This document shows positions 1 to 8,654 of a stretch of 47,767 bases of DNA, in pieces; positions within the stretch are counted from its first letter, which is position 1, and the number at the start of each line of letters is the position of its first letter. The notes below the pieces were generated by a model. It had not been told where the DNA came from. It did not search any database and was given only the letters and a program-made list of their open reading frames with translations. The translations under genes were made by a program, and so were the position numbers. Origin of the DNA: an uncultured Flavobacteriales bacterium (GTDB taxonomy: Bacteria > Bacteroidota > Bacteroidia > Flavobacteriales_D > Parvicellaceae); the NCBI GenBank assembly GCA_905480225.1, contig CAJQPO010000038.1, positions 1 through 47,767 on the forward strand, in the 5' to 3' direction.

Positions 1-3000
1 AGCCCCAGTAGCGTCTGTGATCGTAGCGGTGGTTGTCTCTGTACAACCGTTGTCATCAGTAACCGTTACGGTGTAGGTTCCAGAGGCCAATCCGGTTATA
101 CTAGAACTCGTGCCTACAACCGCAGATGTGGCGTCCTCCCAAGAATAGGTATAACTACCAGTGCCTCCAATTGCACCAACCAGAACTTCTCCATCTAACT
201 GTCCGCAATTACTTTGCGTTGACGAAGGAGATAGTACCAATGCTGTCGGCTCAACCGGTGTATAGGTCTCTGTAACAAAGCAGCCATTATCATCTGTAAT
301 TGTCACCGTGTAAGCAACTGAAGTCAATCCTGTAGCAGCATCCGTGCCTTGACCACCACCCGGTGTCGGTGACCAGCTGTAGGTCAAGATTCCAGTGCCA
401 CCTGAAGCTGTTACTGTAGCAGTACCGTCTGCTGCTCCATTGCAGCTGATGTCGGTTCCTGTTATTGAAGAAGTGATCGGAGTTGGGTCCGTAATTGTAA
501 CACTACCCGAAACCGTACAGCCGTTTGCATCGGTTACATCAAGCGTATAGGTCCCTGACCCAAGCACTCCGTTCAGGTCCTCACTAGTTGGGCCATGCGT
601 CCAGGTCGTCGTAAATGGTCCTGTACCCCCTGTTATGATCGCATCTGCTGATCCATCCATACCCCCATTACATGAAGGATCTGTCCCCGTAATTGCCAAC
701 GTTAGTGCTGACGGTTCAGTGATAGCAATGTTGCCAACAACAAGACATCCGTTGCCATCAGTTATATCCACGGTATGAGGCCCTACACACAAGCCAGTTG
801 CACTTTGAGTAGTTTCTCCATTATCCCACAAATAAATAAATGGTATTGTTCCTCCTGTAATCGCAGCTGTTGCCCCACCATCACAAACCCCTGAGCAAGA
901 AGCGTTACTATCCAGCGTAACTGTAACCGTTCCGGCAGGCTGATTGTTGATGGTTACATCAACCGTCTCCGTACATCCATTGTCGTCTGTCACCACTACA
1001 GTGTATGTTCCCACTGATAATCCGGTAACTGATGACGTGGTTCCTACTAAAGCACCAGATCCATCGGTCCATAGATAGCTATAATCTGCTGTAATTGTTC
1101 CTCCAGAAGCCCCAATGCCTGCATCTCCATTGCTCTGGCTACATATCTCATCATTGCCAGACGGTATTAATACTATCGCTGACGGCTCAGTTACGGTAGC
1201 ATTTGCATTTGCTGTACATCCGTTTGCATCCGTTACAGTAACGTTATATGCTCCTGCGCATAATCCAGAAATATCTTCACTTGTTGCGGAATTATCCCAC
1301 AAATACGTCAGCACAGGGGTGCCTCCCGCAGTGGTCAAGTTTAACACTCCATCACAACCCCCACTGCAATCTGCCGGCGTCATTGAAATAGCGGCGGTCA
1401 AAACCGGTGGATCGGTTAGTGTGACATCCACCGATGCAACACATCCGTTTGCATCAGTCACCGTAATCGTATGCGTCCCCGAGCACATGCCGGTCTCTAT
1501 CAAGGCAGTTCCACCCGTCGTCCAGGCGTAAGTAGTCGGTGCTGTTCCACCTATTTCAGTAGCCGTCGCTGTCCCGTCGCAGGAAGCAGCACAAAGTGGA
1601 TCCGACTGTGAAATAATGGCTACGTTTAAAGGTGATGGCTCGGTAATAATAATGGCAGCAGACGAGACACACCCATTGAAATCAGTAACATCTACGGAAT
1701 AAGTCCCTGGGCATAACCCTGTGGCTATTGCCGTAGGCTGACCATCAGACCACAAATATGTAAATGGCGCTGTTCCGCCTACTATCGAAGCAGTGGCCTG
1801 CCCATCACAATCACCAGAACAAGATACTTGATTATCTACTATTGCAGAAGCTGTTCCTCCCGTTGTGGTATTAATGATGGCTACAGCAGTTCCTGTGCAC
1901 CCCGCACCATCAGTGACCGTAACTGTATAGCTACCTGCCGGTAAACCGGCAAGTGTGCTACCAGAACCTATTACAACTGAAGCAGCATCTTGCCACGAAT
2001 ACGCAAATCCGCCTGATCCGCCTGAAGCACTTGCACTTACTTCTCCATCAGATGCACCACAATTGGCATCGACCACACCTGTTGTAACGATAATAGCATC
2101 AGGCTCATCAATAACTACTGAACCAGCAGCGGTACATCCGTTTCCATCTGTAACAGTTACGTTATACGTGTTTGCACACAGACCTGTTAAGCTGGCTGAT
2201 GTAGATAACCCCGGATCATCCCATTGATATGAATAGCTTCCTGAGCCACCAACGACGGTCGTTGTTGCCGAGCCGTCACATGGAATTCCATTACAAGTAT
2301 TGTCTACCCCAACCACCGAGATGCTCAAGACCGGAGGTTCCGTAACTTCATATGAGTCCGTTGCCTGACAACCGTTTGCATCTGTTACCGTTACCACATA
2401 AGTATTTGCGCAAAGTCCGGATGCTGTTGCTGCTGAACCTGCACCATTGTCCCATACATACGATATTACTCCCGTGCCACCATTTACAGTTGATGAAACT
2501 GTTCCATCACAGACACCATTACAATTTAAATTTGTCCCGCCTGCTGTTACAGTTAATAACGGCGGTTCAGAAATCGTTTCGGTAGTAGTCGCCTGACAAT
2601 TATTCGCATCCGTTACAGTGAGTATATACGTTCCTGCGCAAACTCCTGTTTGGTCTTCAGAACCGGCAGAGGGTCCGCCATCCCAGGAATATGCATAACC
2701 AAGCGTTCCACCAGCCACCGTCGCATCCAATGCTCCATCACAAACGCTGTTACACGTCATATCCGTTGAAGTAGAGCTTACAGTTAATTGAGCGGGCTCT
2801 GTAACAGAATAGGATGCTGTTTCAACACAGCCGTTAGCATCCGTCACTGTCAAAATATACGTTCCGTCGCAAACTGACGTCTGGTCTTCCGTTCCAGCTG
2901 AAGGTCCACCGTTCCAAGAATACGTGTATCCTGCAGTACCGCCCGATGCCGAGCCGTCCAACGTACCATCACATACTCCAAAACAGTTTACAGCTGTTCC

Positions 3001-3990
3001 GGTAGCAGAAGCGTTAAGTGCCACAGAAGGGCCTATTACTATAGCTGTATTGTTTGCTGTACAACCATTCACATCGGTAACAACCACCTGATACATTCCA
3101 GGGCATAAACCAGAAATAGTATTTCCAGTTCCAATCGAAGCTCCCGCAAAAATGAACCATTCTGAGGTATAACCAGAGGTACCTGCTGGTACTGCGGTTA
3201 CACTACCATCACAATCACCAAAACAGAGTTCCTCTGTGGATGATGCCGAAACCGTAGGCATATCAAATACAGTAACATTCTGGGTAACCTGAGCAGAACA
3301 AGTCCCATCACCTACTGTCAGTGTAACTGTGTATGTGCCGCTAGTACTATAAGCGTATGACGGAGATGAACCCGTGGCCGTCGCACCATCTCCAAAATCC
3401 CAGGAATATGTGGTAATAGCACCCGCACTGATGGTCGAGTTGCTTCCATTAAAACTAAAAGAATTCCCTGTTAAACACTGATTTGTAATCGGATCTATTA
3501 CAGCTGTTACCACCAAGCCAGCTGATATGGTTATTTGATCTGTACCTGCACAACCACTTGCATCGGTTACAGTTACTTCGTATGTACCAGAACATACCCC
3601 CGTTTGATTTTGTGCAGAAGGGTTGGGTCCGCCATTCCAACTGTAAGTGAGTGCTCCAGTGCCTCCTGTCGACGTTGTTGACAACGTCCCGTCGCAAGAA
3701 CCAGTACAATTTTCATCTGTTCCACCGGCGGTCACTGTTATTCCGCCTGATGTGGTAATTGTTGCTGTTGAAGTAATCGAGCAACCTCCTGATCCTATAA
3801 CAGTAATTGTATATGTTCCGCCAGGCAAGCCTGTGAAACTACCTGTTGAATTGCTTTGGCTAGCGGGGCCAGAAATGGCATATGTATAAGGAGCTAGACC
3901 TCCTTGAGCAGGATCTATGGTAATGGAACCTGTAGATCCACATCCACCACTTGTTGCATTAACGACTAAAGGATCTAGCGTATCAACAAA
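1..3990 (-). repeat. SprB-type repeat array (about 16 units) inside the adhesin gene
   Basis: Units of about 75-85 residues recur with a core of [N/S]CxGxCDG, a GG[T/S] turn, Y[S/T]W, G[L/M]CxGTYxVTVTDxNGC and a closing [T/S]EPxxL. Most units are the CDG kind. Three (near 1860-2100, 935-1190 and 1-260) instead have a [N/I]CxxxxG[E/D] opening and a GLxxG[S/T]YTV end. A PKD domain (about 3270-3510) interrupts the array between the second and third unit. Confidence 0.85.
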
Positions 3991-5700
3991 AATAGTAATC
4001 GATTGATAGCAAGAATCTGAAATCCCATCAGTATACCACACGCCGTAAGTTGCTGTCCCTGAGGTAGTAATTACTTGAGTTGAATCATCTGGAGTACCTG
4101 CTACATGGTCCCAATCGTAGTAATAAGAGCTACAAGCGTAGGTCGTAACTACTACATTATCTACCCCCCAATGATCATAGATATTCGCACTTGTAACATC
4201 TTGAAACCAATGAAACAATGTGGAAGACGTTTGCGCAGCAGCGGGTATCATAAAACAATATTGATTCCATCCCGTTAAAGTGGGATCATAACCGCCACTC
4301 GGATTAAAGTAATTTATAGTTGTCCAGGTTACGCCTCCATCGGTAGAATACTCCAGGTAAACGCCTTCATTTGGCTGATCGGGTCCTTCACAAGGGGAAC
4401 CTCCTCCTTGAGTCGCGAATTTAAGGTAAAAACAAATTTCACCTCCGCAAGAAACATCAACAGGATTGGTTTCAAGAGTTCTTGGCGCAGGAGCAGTAGC
4501 ACCCATCCACATATAAGAACCACCATCAATAGAGGCACCACAGGGATTATCAAATTGGCCCGCTGATGAAACCGACCATCCCGGACCAGCTGAACCACCA
4601 TCAAAACTACTATTGACAAGTGCGGTGGATGATCCAGAGCCCACCGCAACCAATGTAACACTTCCCCCACCACATGGAACAGTATCAGAAGGACTCGGTG
4701 TTATCGTTATACCACATGGACAAGGAATCCCGCAAACAGCTCCACAATCTATTCCTGTTTCCGTTCCATTTTGTATACCATCATAACAATTAGGACAAGG
4801 ACCACATATTGTTCCTCCACAATCTATTCCTGTTTCATCTTGATTTAAAATACCATCAGTACATGACGGAACCGTAATTGTAATATCAAAGTCTGTACAT
4901 TGTGGCCCTCCGGCAGGATTGGTTGAAACCGTTATGAAATAAGTAGTTCCTGCGGTTAAACTAACATTCAATATTTCCGGATCTCCTCCGATACTTGTAT
5001 TGGATGCTACACAATTCGTACCAGCAACATCGGGACAACCATCGAAAATAAATACTCCTGTATAAGACGAAGTATTATTTAAAACCACATCAATCACTTC
5101 ATTTACTGCGGGAGTGTATTCGTATGTATAATCGTCTCCATTCATGTAGGCACTACCGCACGCATCTGCACTAGAATAATCATCACAATTCTCACAAGTA
5201 GTTTGTGCTGTAATTAGTGGCAAGGAAGTTATAAGAGCCGCAGAATCACAATTAACACAAATAAGCGGAGCAAAACCACAAGAAATTGTCCCTTCCCATC
5301 CTGCAAATGGATTTGCAGCATCAGAATCCCAAACAAAAGTTAAGCACCCGCTAGTTCCAGAAACAATACCTGGAGGTAAGGCTGAAAACGGGCTGCCAAT
5401 TATAGCTGGCGATGCAGAAGAAGGACCATCATATATATACAGGTAATCAGCGCCGGCCTCAACATCCCAAGATGTAAAAGTTACAATCAGTTGCAAAGGA
5501 GGGGGCAAGGGTGTGCAAATCGTTATTTCGTTCAAATCATTATTCCCATAATTACCAGCACTTCCACCGGGATCGACAAATGTACCCGCGCAAGTGTTAA
5601 ACGTTCCTCCAGACGCAATATTGATTTCTTGAGCAAATGAACTTTGACAGAGCATCCCTACCACTAAAACCAAACCGAATATTTTGCTAAGTAATTTCAT
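1..5700 (-). CDS. Giant secreted SprB-repeat adhesin, C-terminus outside window
   Basis: The frame stays open for 1900 codons from an ATG and runs off the left edge, so the C-terminus and any T9SS sorting domain are not seen. A signal peptide (about residues 1-24, ending SSFAQ) is followed by a CUB-like domain (about 25-135), two copies of a cysteine hinge DGxxNxxExGxDCG (about 280-333), a reelin-like segment with a 'YSTDGGVTW' Asp-box-like motif (about 337-522), a first SprB-type repeat, and about 15 more with one PKD domain inserted (about 730-810). Repeats carry CxGxCDG, GGT, YxWxxG and YxVTVTDxNGC signatures. SprB of Flavobacterium is a T9SS-exported surface adhesin that carries gliding motility. 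That this protein is a T9SS-borne surface adhesin is inference. Base composition looks richer in G+C than the neighbours. Confidence 0.9.
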   Translation of the reverse strand, partial: MKLLSKIFGLVLVVGMLCQSSFAQEINIASGGTFNTCAGTFVDPGGSAGNYGNNDLNEITICTPLPPPLQLIVTFTSWDVEAGADYLYIYDGPSSASPAIIGSPFSALPPGIVSGTSGCLTFVWDSDAANPFAGWEGTISCGFAPLICVNCDSAALITSLPLITAQTTCENCDDYSSADACGSAYMNGDDYTYEYTPAVNEVIDVVLNNTSSYTGVFIFDGCPDVAGTNCVASNTSIGGDPEILNVSLTAGTTYFITVSTNPAGGPQCTDFDITITVPSCTDGILNQDETGIDCGGTICGPCPNCYDGIQNGTETGIDCGAVCGIPCPCGITITPSPSDTVPCGGGSVTLVAVGSGSSTALVNSSFDGGSAGPGWSVSSAGQFDNPCGASIDGGSYMWMGATAPAPRTLETNPVDVSCGGEICFYLKFATQGGGSPCEGPDQPNEGVYLEYSTDGGVTWTTINYFNPSGGYDPTLTGWNQYCFMIPAAAQTSSTLFHWFQDVTSANIYDHWGVDNVVVTTYACSSYYYDWDHVAGTPDDSTQVITTSGTATYGVWYTDGISDSCYQSITIFVDTLDPLVVNATSGGCGSTGSITIDPAQGGLAPYTYAISGPASQSNSTGSFTGLPGGTYTITVIGSGGCSITSTATITTSGGITVTAGGTDENCTGSCDGTLSTTSTGGTGALTYSWNGGPNPSAQNQTGVCSGTYEVTVTDASGCAGTDQITISAGLVVTAVIDPITNQCLTGNSFSFNGSNSTISAGAITTYSWDFGDGATATGSSPSYAYSTSGTYTVTLTVGDGTCSAQVTQNVTVFDMPTVSASSTEELCFGDCDGSVTAVPAGTSGYTSEWFIFAGASIGTGNTISGLCPGMYQVVVTDVNGCTANNTAIVIGPSVALNASATGTAVNCFGVCDGTLDGSASGGTAGYTYSWNGGPSAGTEDQTSVCDGTYILTVTDANGCVETASYSVTEPAQLTVSSTSTDMTCNSVCDGALDATVAGGTLGYAYSWDGGPSAGSEDQTGVCAGTYILTVTDANNCQATTTETISEPPLLTVTAGGTNLNCNGVCDGTVSSTVNGGTGVISYVWDNGAGSAATASGLCANTYVVTVTDANGCQATDSYEVTEPPVLSISVVGVDNTCNGIPCDGSATTTVVGGSGSYSYQWDDPGLSTSASLTGLCANTYNVTVTDGNGCTAAGSVVIDEPDAIIVTTGVVDANCGASDGEVSASASGGSGGFAYSWQDAASVVIGSGSTLAGLPAGSYTVTVTDGAGCTGTAVAIINTTTGGTASAIVDNQVSCSGDCDGQATASIVGGTAPFTYLWSDGQPTAIATGLCPGTYSVDVTDFNGCVSSAAIIITEPSPLNVAIISQSDPLCAASCDGTATATEIGGTAPTTYAWTTGGTALIETGMCSGTHTITVTDANGCVASVDVTLTDPPVLTAAISMTPADCSGGCDGVLNLTTAGGTPVLTYLWDNSATSEDISGLCAGAYNVTVTDANGCTANANATVTEPSAIVLIPSGNDEICSQSNGDAGIGASGGTITADYSYLWTDGSGALVGTTSSVTGLSVGTYTVVVTDDNGCTETVDVTINNQPAGTVTVTLDSNASCSGVCDGGATAAITGGTIPFIYLWDNGETTQSATGLCVGPHTVDITDGNGCLVVGNIAITEPSALTLAITGTDPSCNGGMDGSADAIITGGTGPFTTTWTHGPTSEDLNGVLGSGTYTLDVTDANGCTVSGSVTITDPTPITSSITGTDISCNGAADGTATVTASGGTGILTYSWSPTPGGGQGTDAATGLTSVAYTVTITDDNGCFVTETYTPVEPTALVLSPSSTQSNCGQLDGEVLVGAIGGTGSYTYSWEDATSAVVGTSSSITGLASGTYTVTVTDDNGCTETTTATITDATGA
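41..1894 (-). repeat. Higher-order repeat: four SprB units duplicated, period 924-930 bases
   Basis: The same coding phrase (YTVTVTDxNGCTE in the protein) begins on the plus strand at 41, 971 and 1895. The spacings are 930 and 924 bases, or 310 and 308 codons. Units next to these anchors also match each other across blocks: the unit with 'SCSGDCDGQATASIVGGT' pairs with 'SCSGVCDGGATAAITGGT' one period away. This implies duplication of a block of four repeats rather than of single repeats. Confidence 0.7.
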
Positions 5701-5711
5701 TAAATCAAGGG

Positions 5712-6545
5712 TTATTTGGTTGTTCGTTTTATTAAAAATCGCTCTGGATGCTGTTCTATGTGAGTTACAGATGACGGTGTTAGATTATTTAACTCAGATA
5801 CTGGAATTACAAAAAGATCCGATGATGCTTCCTGTGATAATGCAGAAGCATCTTTTTTTATCAAGGTTTCTAAAGCAAGTATCAGTTTGTCTTGTGTAAC
5901 CCGGTACCACCCGTTGCTTGAAGACCCGGATGTTTTTTCAAAAGCAGTAATTTCCTTTCTTAACGATTGTATGGTCAAAATCAGTTGAGCTCTCTCCATA
6001 TTTTTGAAAGGATTTCTTGAATTAAGCACTTCTTGTGTGTCTGGATGCACCTGCAACTGTGACAAATCAAATCCAGAAAATCCAACCCTTTCAACTTTTG
6101 GTTCAAGCCAATCCGCAAACAATGATAGTCCTGGAATCTTCATATCACAGTCCCCTACTAAAACTTGGTTTGGTCCTACAGAAAAATGGAATGTATTTTC
6201 ATTTTCACCATCTCCACAGGTTGAACATTTACCTGCCAAAAACAAATCGACATGATACTCAACCAAAATGGGCAAATCAGTGGTATTTTCTATCTTAATT
6301 AAAACATTACTTCTATCGTAGCCCGCATTTCTTGGACAATCAGACAGTTTTGCATGAAAATTAATTCCCGTATTTTTTTGAAATAAAGACCAATCAGGAG
6401 TTGGGGTATGCTGAGCTGAACCGCTTAAGACAAATCCAAAGACCAAAAATCCAACTAAAAATTGTTTTAGAAATACTGCTTTACGTTGACTAAAATAATA
6501 GAGCACACGGACAAATTGCCCAGCGGGGAGTAAGGTAGTTTTCAT
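5712..6545 (-). CDS. Secreted protein of unknown function, upstream partner of the adhesin
   Basis: I do not recognise a family. The chosen ATG gives 277 residues; a GTG six codons upstream is possible but weaker. The N-terminus has a basic stretch and a hydrophobic run (about residues 30-46) ending SGSAQ, which fits a signal peptide of unusual length. The body has a beta-rich segment (VLIKIENTTDLPILVEYHV) resembling an Ig-like or DUF-type secreted domain, a CxxC pair, and a charged helical C-terminal half. It ends 11 bases before the adhesin start, so the two genes are almost surely co-transcribed. A role in export, anchoring or assembly of the adhesin is a guess from position only. Confidence 0.75.
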   Translation of the reverse strand: MKTTLLPAGQFVRVLYYFSQRKAVFLKQFLVGFLVFGFVLSGSAQHTPTPDWSLFQKNTGINFHAKLSDCPRNAGYDRSNVLIKIENTTDLPILVEYHVDLFLAGKCSTCGDGENENTFHFSVGPNQVLVGDCDMKIPGLSLFADWLEPKVERVGFSGFDLSQLQVHPDTQEVLNSRNPFKNMERAQLILTIQSLRKEITAFEKTSGSSSNGWYRVTQDKLILALETLIKKDASALSQEASSDLFVIPVSELNNLTPSSVTHIEQHPERFLIKRTTK

Positions 6546-6590
6546 GTTAGGCGGTTTAATCACAACACACTTTTAACGACAAAACATTAA

Positions 6591-6626
6591 TATTTATCGA
6601 TAAATACCGTTATGAATTCGATAAAT
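6591..6626. promoter_or_regulatory. Candidate operator: 16-bp palindrome plus repeated half-site
   Basis: TATTTATCGATAAATA at 6591-6606 is a perfect palindrome. Its right half CGATAAAT recurs at 6619-6626, 21 bases further on, which is two helical turns. The site sits in the divergent gap between the adhesin operon and the methyltransferase gene, so it could control either. No regulator is identified, and AT-rich DNA makes short palindromes fairly common. Confidence 0.4.
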
Positions 6627-6785
6627 CTAAGCATACAGAATGGCAAACAAAAATTAGTAGTGTCTTTGTTGTTTATTTTACAGATTTTATAGTTAATGTT
6701 AAATTCCTAACAAAACAACTAGAGAACCTTACTTTAACAAATTCCTATTACATTTAAAGCCAAATCCGCATACGATTGTAAAATC

Positions 6786-7565
6786 ATGATTCAAAGACTT
6801 AAAGATTTTGCGCTATATAAATTCAAAAGCAAAAATAAATTTGGGATTCACTCCCCGTTTATTTTTGAATTTGTTACAAAAGTTCTTTACGAGGATGGTG
6901 AATACTATTGTTATCAGTTAATTGAAAAAATCAGGAAGCATTGGCTTTCCAGTTCTTCCAAATTAAAAGTAATTGACCTCGGAGCAGGCTCAAAAAAATT
7001 CAAAACCGATTATAGAAAAATAAAGGAAATTTGTCGGGTCTCTGTTAAACCGAAAAAATACGGTCAATTACTATTTAGAATTGTCAATTATTGTGAGCCT
7101 CAAAATGTCATTGAATTGGGAACAAGCCTTGGAATAACAACGGCTTATCTGGCCTCTGCCGCAAAAGGTTCTACCATTTTTTCTATTGAAGGAGACCCCC
7201 AAACTTTTGCAATTGCTCAGAAAACAATCCGTCTTTCGAAATTAGAAAACGTGAAATTAATCAATGAAAGCTTTAACAAATCCTTACCAGAAGTGCTTGA
7301 TTCGATAGATAAAGTTGATCTGGTTTTTATAGACGGGCATCATGAAAAAAATGCAACGCTCAATTACTTTGAAAATTGTCTTCAAAAAAGCCATGACGGA
7401 ACCGTATTTATTTTTGACGACATCAATTGGACTGATGGAATGAAACAAGCCTGGAATTTAATAAAAGACAATCCTGCCGTAACGGCAACTATAGATTTAC
7501 ACTTTTTAGGAATTGCTTTTTTAAAAAAAGGATTGAAGAAAGAGCATTTCTTAGTTAATTATTAA
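6786..7565 (+). CDS. Class I SAM-dependent methyltransferase, Bacteroidota-type
   Basis: The 259-residue protein has a Rossmann motif I (VIELGTSLGITTAYLA, about residues 108-123), an acidic end of strand 2 (SIEGDP), and a motif of the O-methyltransferase/Methyltransf_24 type (DLVFIDGHHEKNATLNYF). The N-terminal segment (KNKFGIHSPFIFEFV, about 17-31) is a signature seen in many Bacteroidota methyltransferases. There is no signal peptide, so it is cytoplasmic. The substrate cannot be told from the sequence. A second motif-I-like stretch (VIDLGAGS, about 62-69) precedes the main one. It is divergent from the adhesin operon and has no close downstream partner. Confidence 0.85.
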   Translation: MIQRLKDFALYKFKSKNKFGIHSPFIFEFVTKVLYEDGEYYCYQLIEKIRKHWLSSSSKLKVIDLGAGSKKFKTDYRKIKEICRVSVKPKKYGQLLFRIVNYCEPQNVIELGTSLGITTAYLASAAKGSTIFSIEGDPQTFAIAQKTIRLSKLENVKLINESFNKSLPEVLDSIDKVDLVFIDGHHEKNATLNYFENCLQKSHDGTVFIFDDINWTDGMKQAWNLIKDNPAVTATIDLHFLGIAFLKKGLKKEHFLVNY

Positions 7566-7648
7566 GAATAATTAATCAAATTTAACATGAGAGATTCTTT
7601 ACAGGTCATCTCTACCTATAAAGTTTCTTTAAAAAACAATTAAGGATA

Positions 7649-7667
7649 TTGGTTGACAATAAACCAA
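7649..7667. promoter_or_regulatory. Short inverted repeat upstream of the cobalamin adenosyltransferase
   Basis: TTGGTT and AACCAA flank a 7-base spacer, 55 bases before the gene start. It could be an operator or a weak RNA hairpin. No cobalamin riboswitch features were recognised in this gap. Confidence 0.25.
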
Positions 7668-7722
7668 GTAAGGCGAACAACTTCTATCTTGATTGTGTTA
7701 GAAATTTGGTAAAAAGTTAATT

Positions 7723-8283
7723 ATGAAAATTTATACGAAGACTGGCGATCATGGTGAAACATCACTTTATGGTGGAAAGCGTGTTCGGAAAAACCATGCT
7801 AGGATCAATGCTTATGGCACAACTGATGAACTTTTAGCACATATCGGCTTAATCAGAGATCAAAAAATAAATCCAATTTTTCAAGCCGACTTATTGGAAA
7901 TACAAGACCGGTTATTTACCATTGGTGCTGAATTAGCTGCAGATCCTGATAAAACAAAATTGAAACGTCCCAATCTTTATCAATCAGACATCAACTTTTT
8001 AGAAGATCAAATTGATAATATGGAAAAAGACCTTGCTCCTATGAAAAATTTTGTTTTACCTGGGGGACATCAAACGGTTTCCTTTTGTCATATCGCAAGG
8101 TGTGTTTGCAGGAGGGCTGAAAGAACTGTAATTGATCTTTCCGAAGAGACAGAAGTGTCAGAATTAATCGTTGTTTATTTAAACCGCCTTAGTGACTATC
8201 TATTTGTTCTGAGCAGAAAGATTGCTGCCGAATTGAAGGCGATTGAAACTCCATGGAAGCCAAAAGAAGACAACAATTCATAA
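7723..8283 (+). CDS. pduO: ATP:cob(I)alamin adenosyltransferase, PduO type
   Basis: This cytoplasmic enzyme transfers the adenosyl group of ATP to cob(I)alamin, giving adenosylcobalamin, the cofactor of enzymes such as methylmalonyl-CoA mutase. The 186-residue protein has the usual family length and motifs: N-terminal TKTGDHGETSLYGG (ATP-binding), YGTTDELLAHIG, LPGG, the helix with CRRAERT, and YLNRLSDYLFVLSRK near the C-terminus. The start is the ATG directly before KIYTKTGD, as usual in the family. No other B12 gene lies nearby, so a salvage role is inferred. A DUF2795 gene follows but has its own promoter. Confidence 0.95.
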   Translation: MKIYTKTGDHGETSLYGGKRVRKNHARINAYGTTDELLAHIGLIRDQKINPIFQADLLEIQDRLFTIGAELAADPDKTKLKRPNLYQSDINFLEDQIDNMEKDLAPMKNFVLPGGHQTVSFCHIARCVCRRAERTVIDLSEETEVSELIVVYLNRLSDYLFVLSRKIAAELKAIETPWKPKEDNNS

Positions 8284-8322
8284 AAGAAAAGCAAAGAGAT
8301 TTATTCCTTTTTAACATTTTTG

Positions 8323-8352
8323 TTGCATATATAATCAAAAAAATTACTTTTG
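8323..8352 (+). promoter_or_regulatory. Bacteroidota-type promoter for the DUF2795 gene
   Basis: A -33 TTG (8323-8325) and a -7 TACTTTTG (8345-8352) are 19 bases apart. This matches the flavobacterial consensus TTG-N17-23-TAnnTTTG. Transcription would start near 8358 and leave a leader of about 50 bases. Confidence 0.65.
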
Positions 8353-8408
8353 CGTAAAATTATAAACTCAAGCATTTCTTTGAGTTTTGATTAAAGTGAG
8401 GACAGATT

Positions 8409-8630
8409 ATGTATTGGACATTAGAATTGGCATCGTATCTTGAAGATGCACCTTGGCCCGCAACCAAGGACGAGTTAATAGATTTCGCTATGAGAACTGG
8501 TGCCCCTCTGGAAGTTGTTGAAAATCTTCAAGCCATTGAGGATGAGGGAGATTCGTACGATAGTATTGAGGAAATATGGCCTGACTATCCCACGAAAGAT
8601 GATTTCTTCTTTAATGAAGACGAATATTAG
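8409..8630 (+). CDS. DUF2795 family small acidic protein
   Basis: This 73-residue acidic protein is a near-exact example of a miniprotein conserved through Bacteroidota. Recognisable stretches are MYWTLELASYLEDAPWPA, a helical middle part (DELIDFAMRTGAPLEVVENL) and the ending DYPTKDDFFFNEDEY. Its biochemical function is unknown. It has no signal peptide, membrane segment or cysteine. An AGGA about six bases before the ATG is one of the few Shine-Dalgarno-like sites in the window. It is flanked by its own promoter and a hairpin terminator, so it is a monocistronic and probably well-expressed gene. Confidence 0.9.
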   Translation: MYWTLELASYLEDAPWPATKDELIDFAMRTGAPLEVVENLQAIEDEGDSYDSIEEIWPDYPTKDDFFFNEDEY

Positions 8631-8654
8631 CGTTATTCATCTAATAAGTCTTTG

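Noticed and set aside
1115-1531. Plus-strand open frame in the adhesin region
   Set aside because: It is antisense to the repeat array; its own 'HPFASVTVT' repeats are only the reverse reading of TDxNGC repeats, and there is no signal peptide or family.
1-3990. Regularly spaced DNA repeats resembling a CRISPR or satellite array
   Set aside because: The unit length is about 230 bases, copies differ strongly, and one reading frame is open throughout with SprB-type protein motifs.
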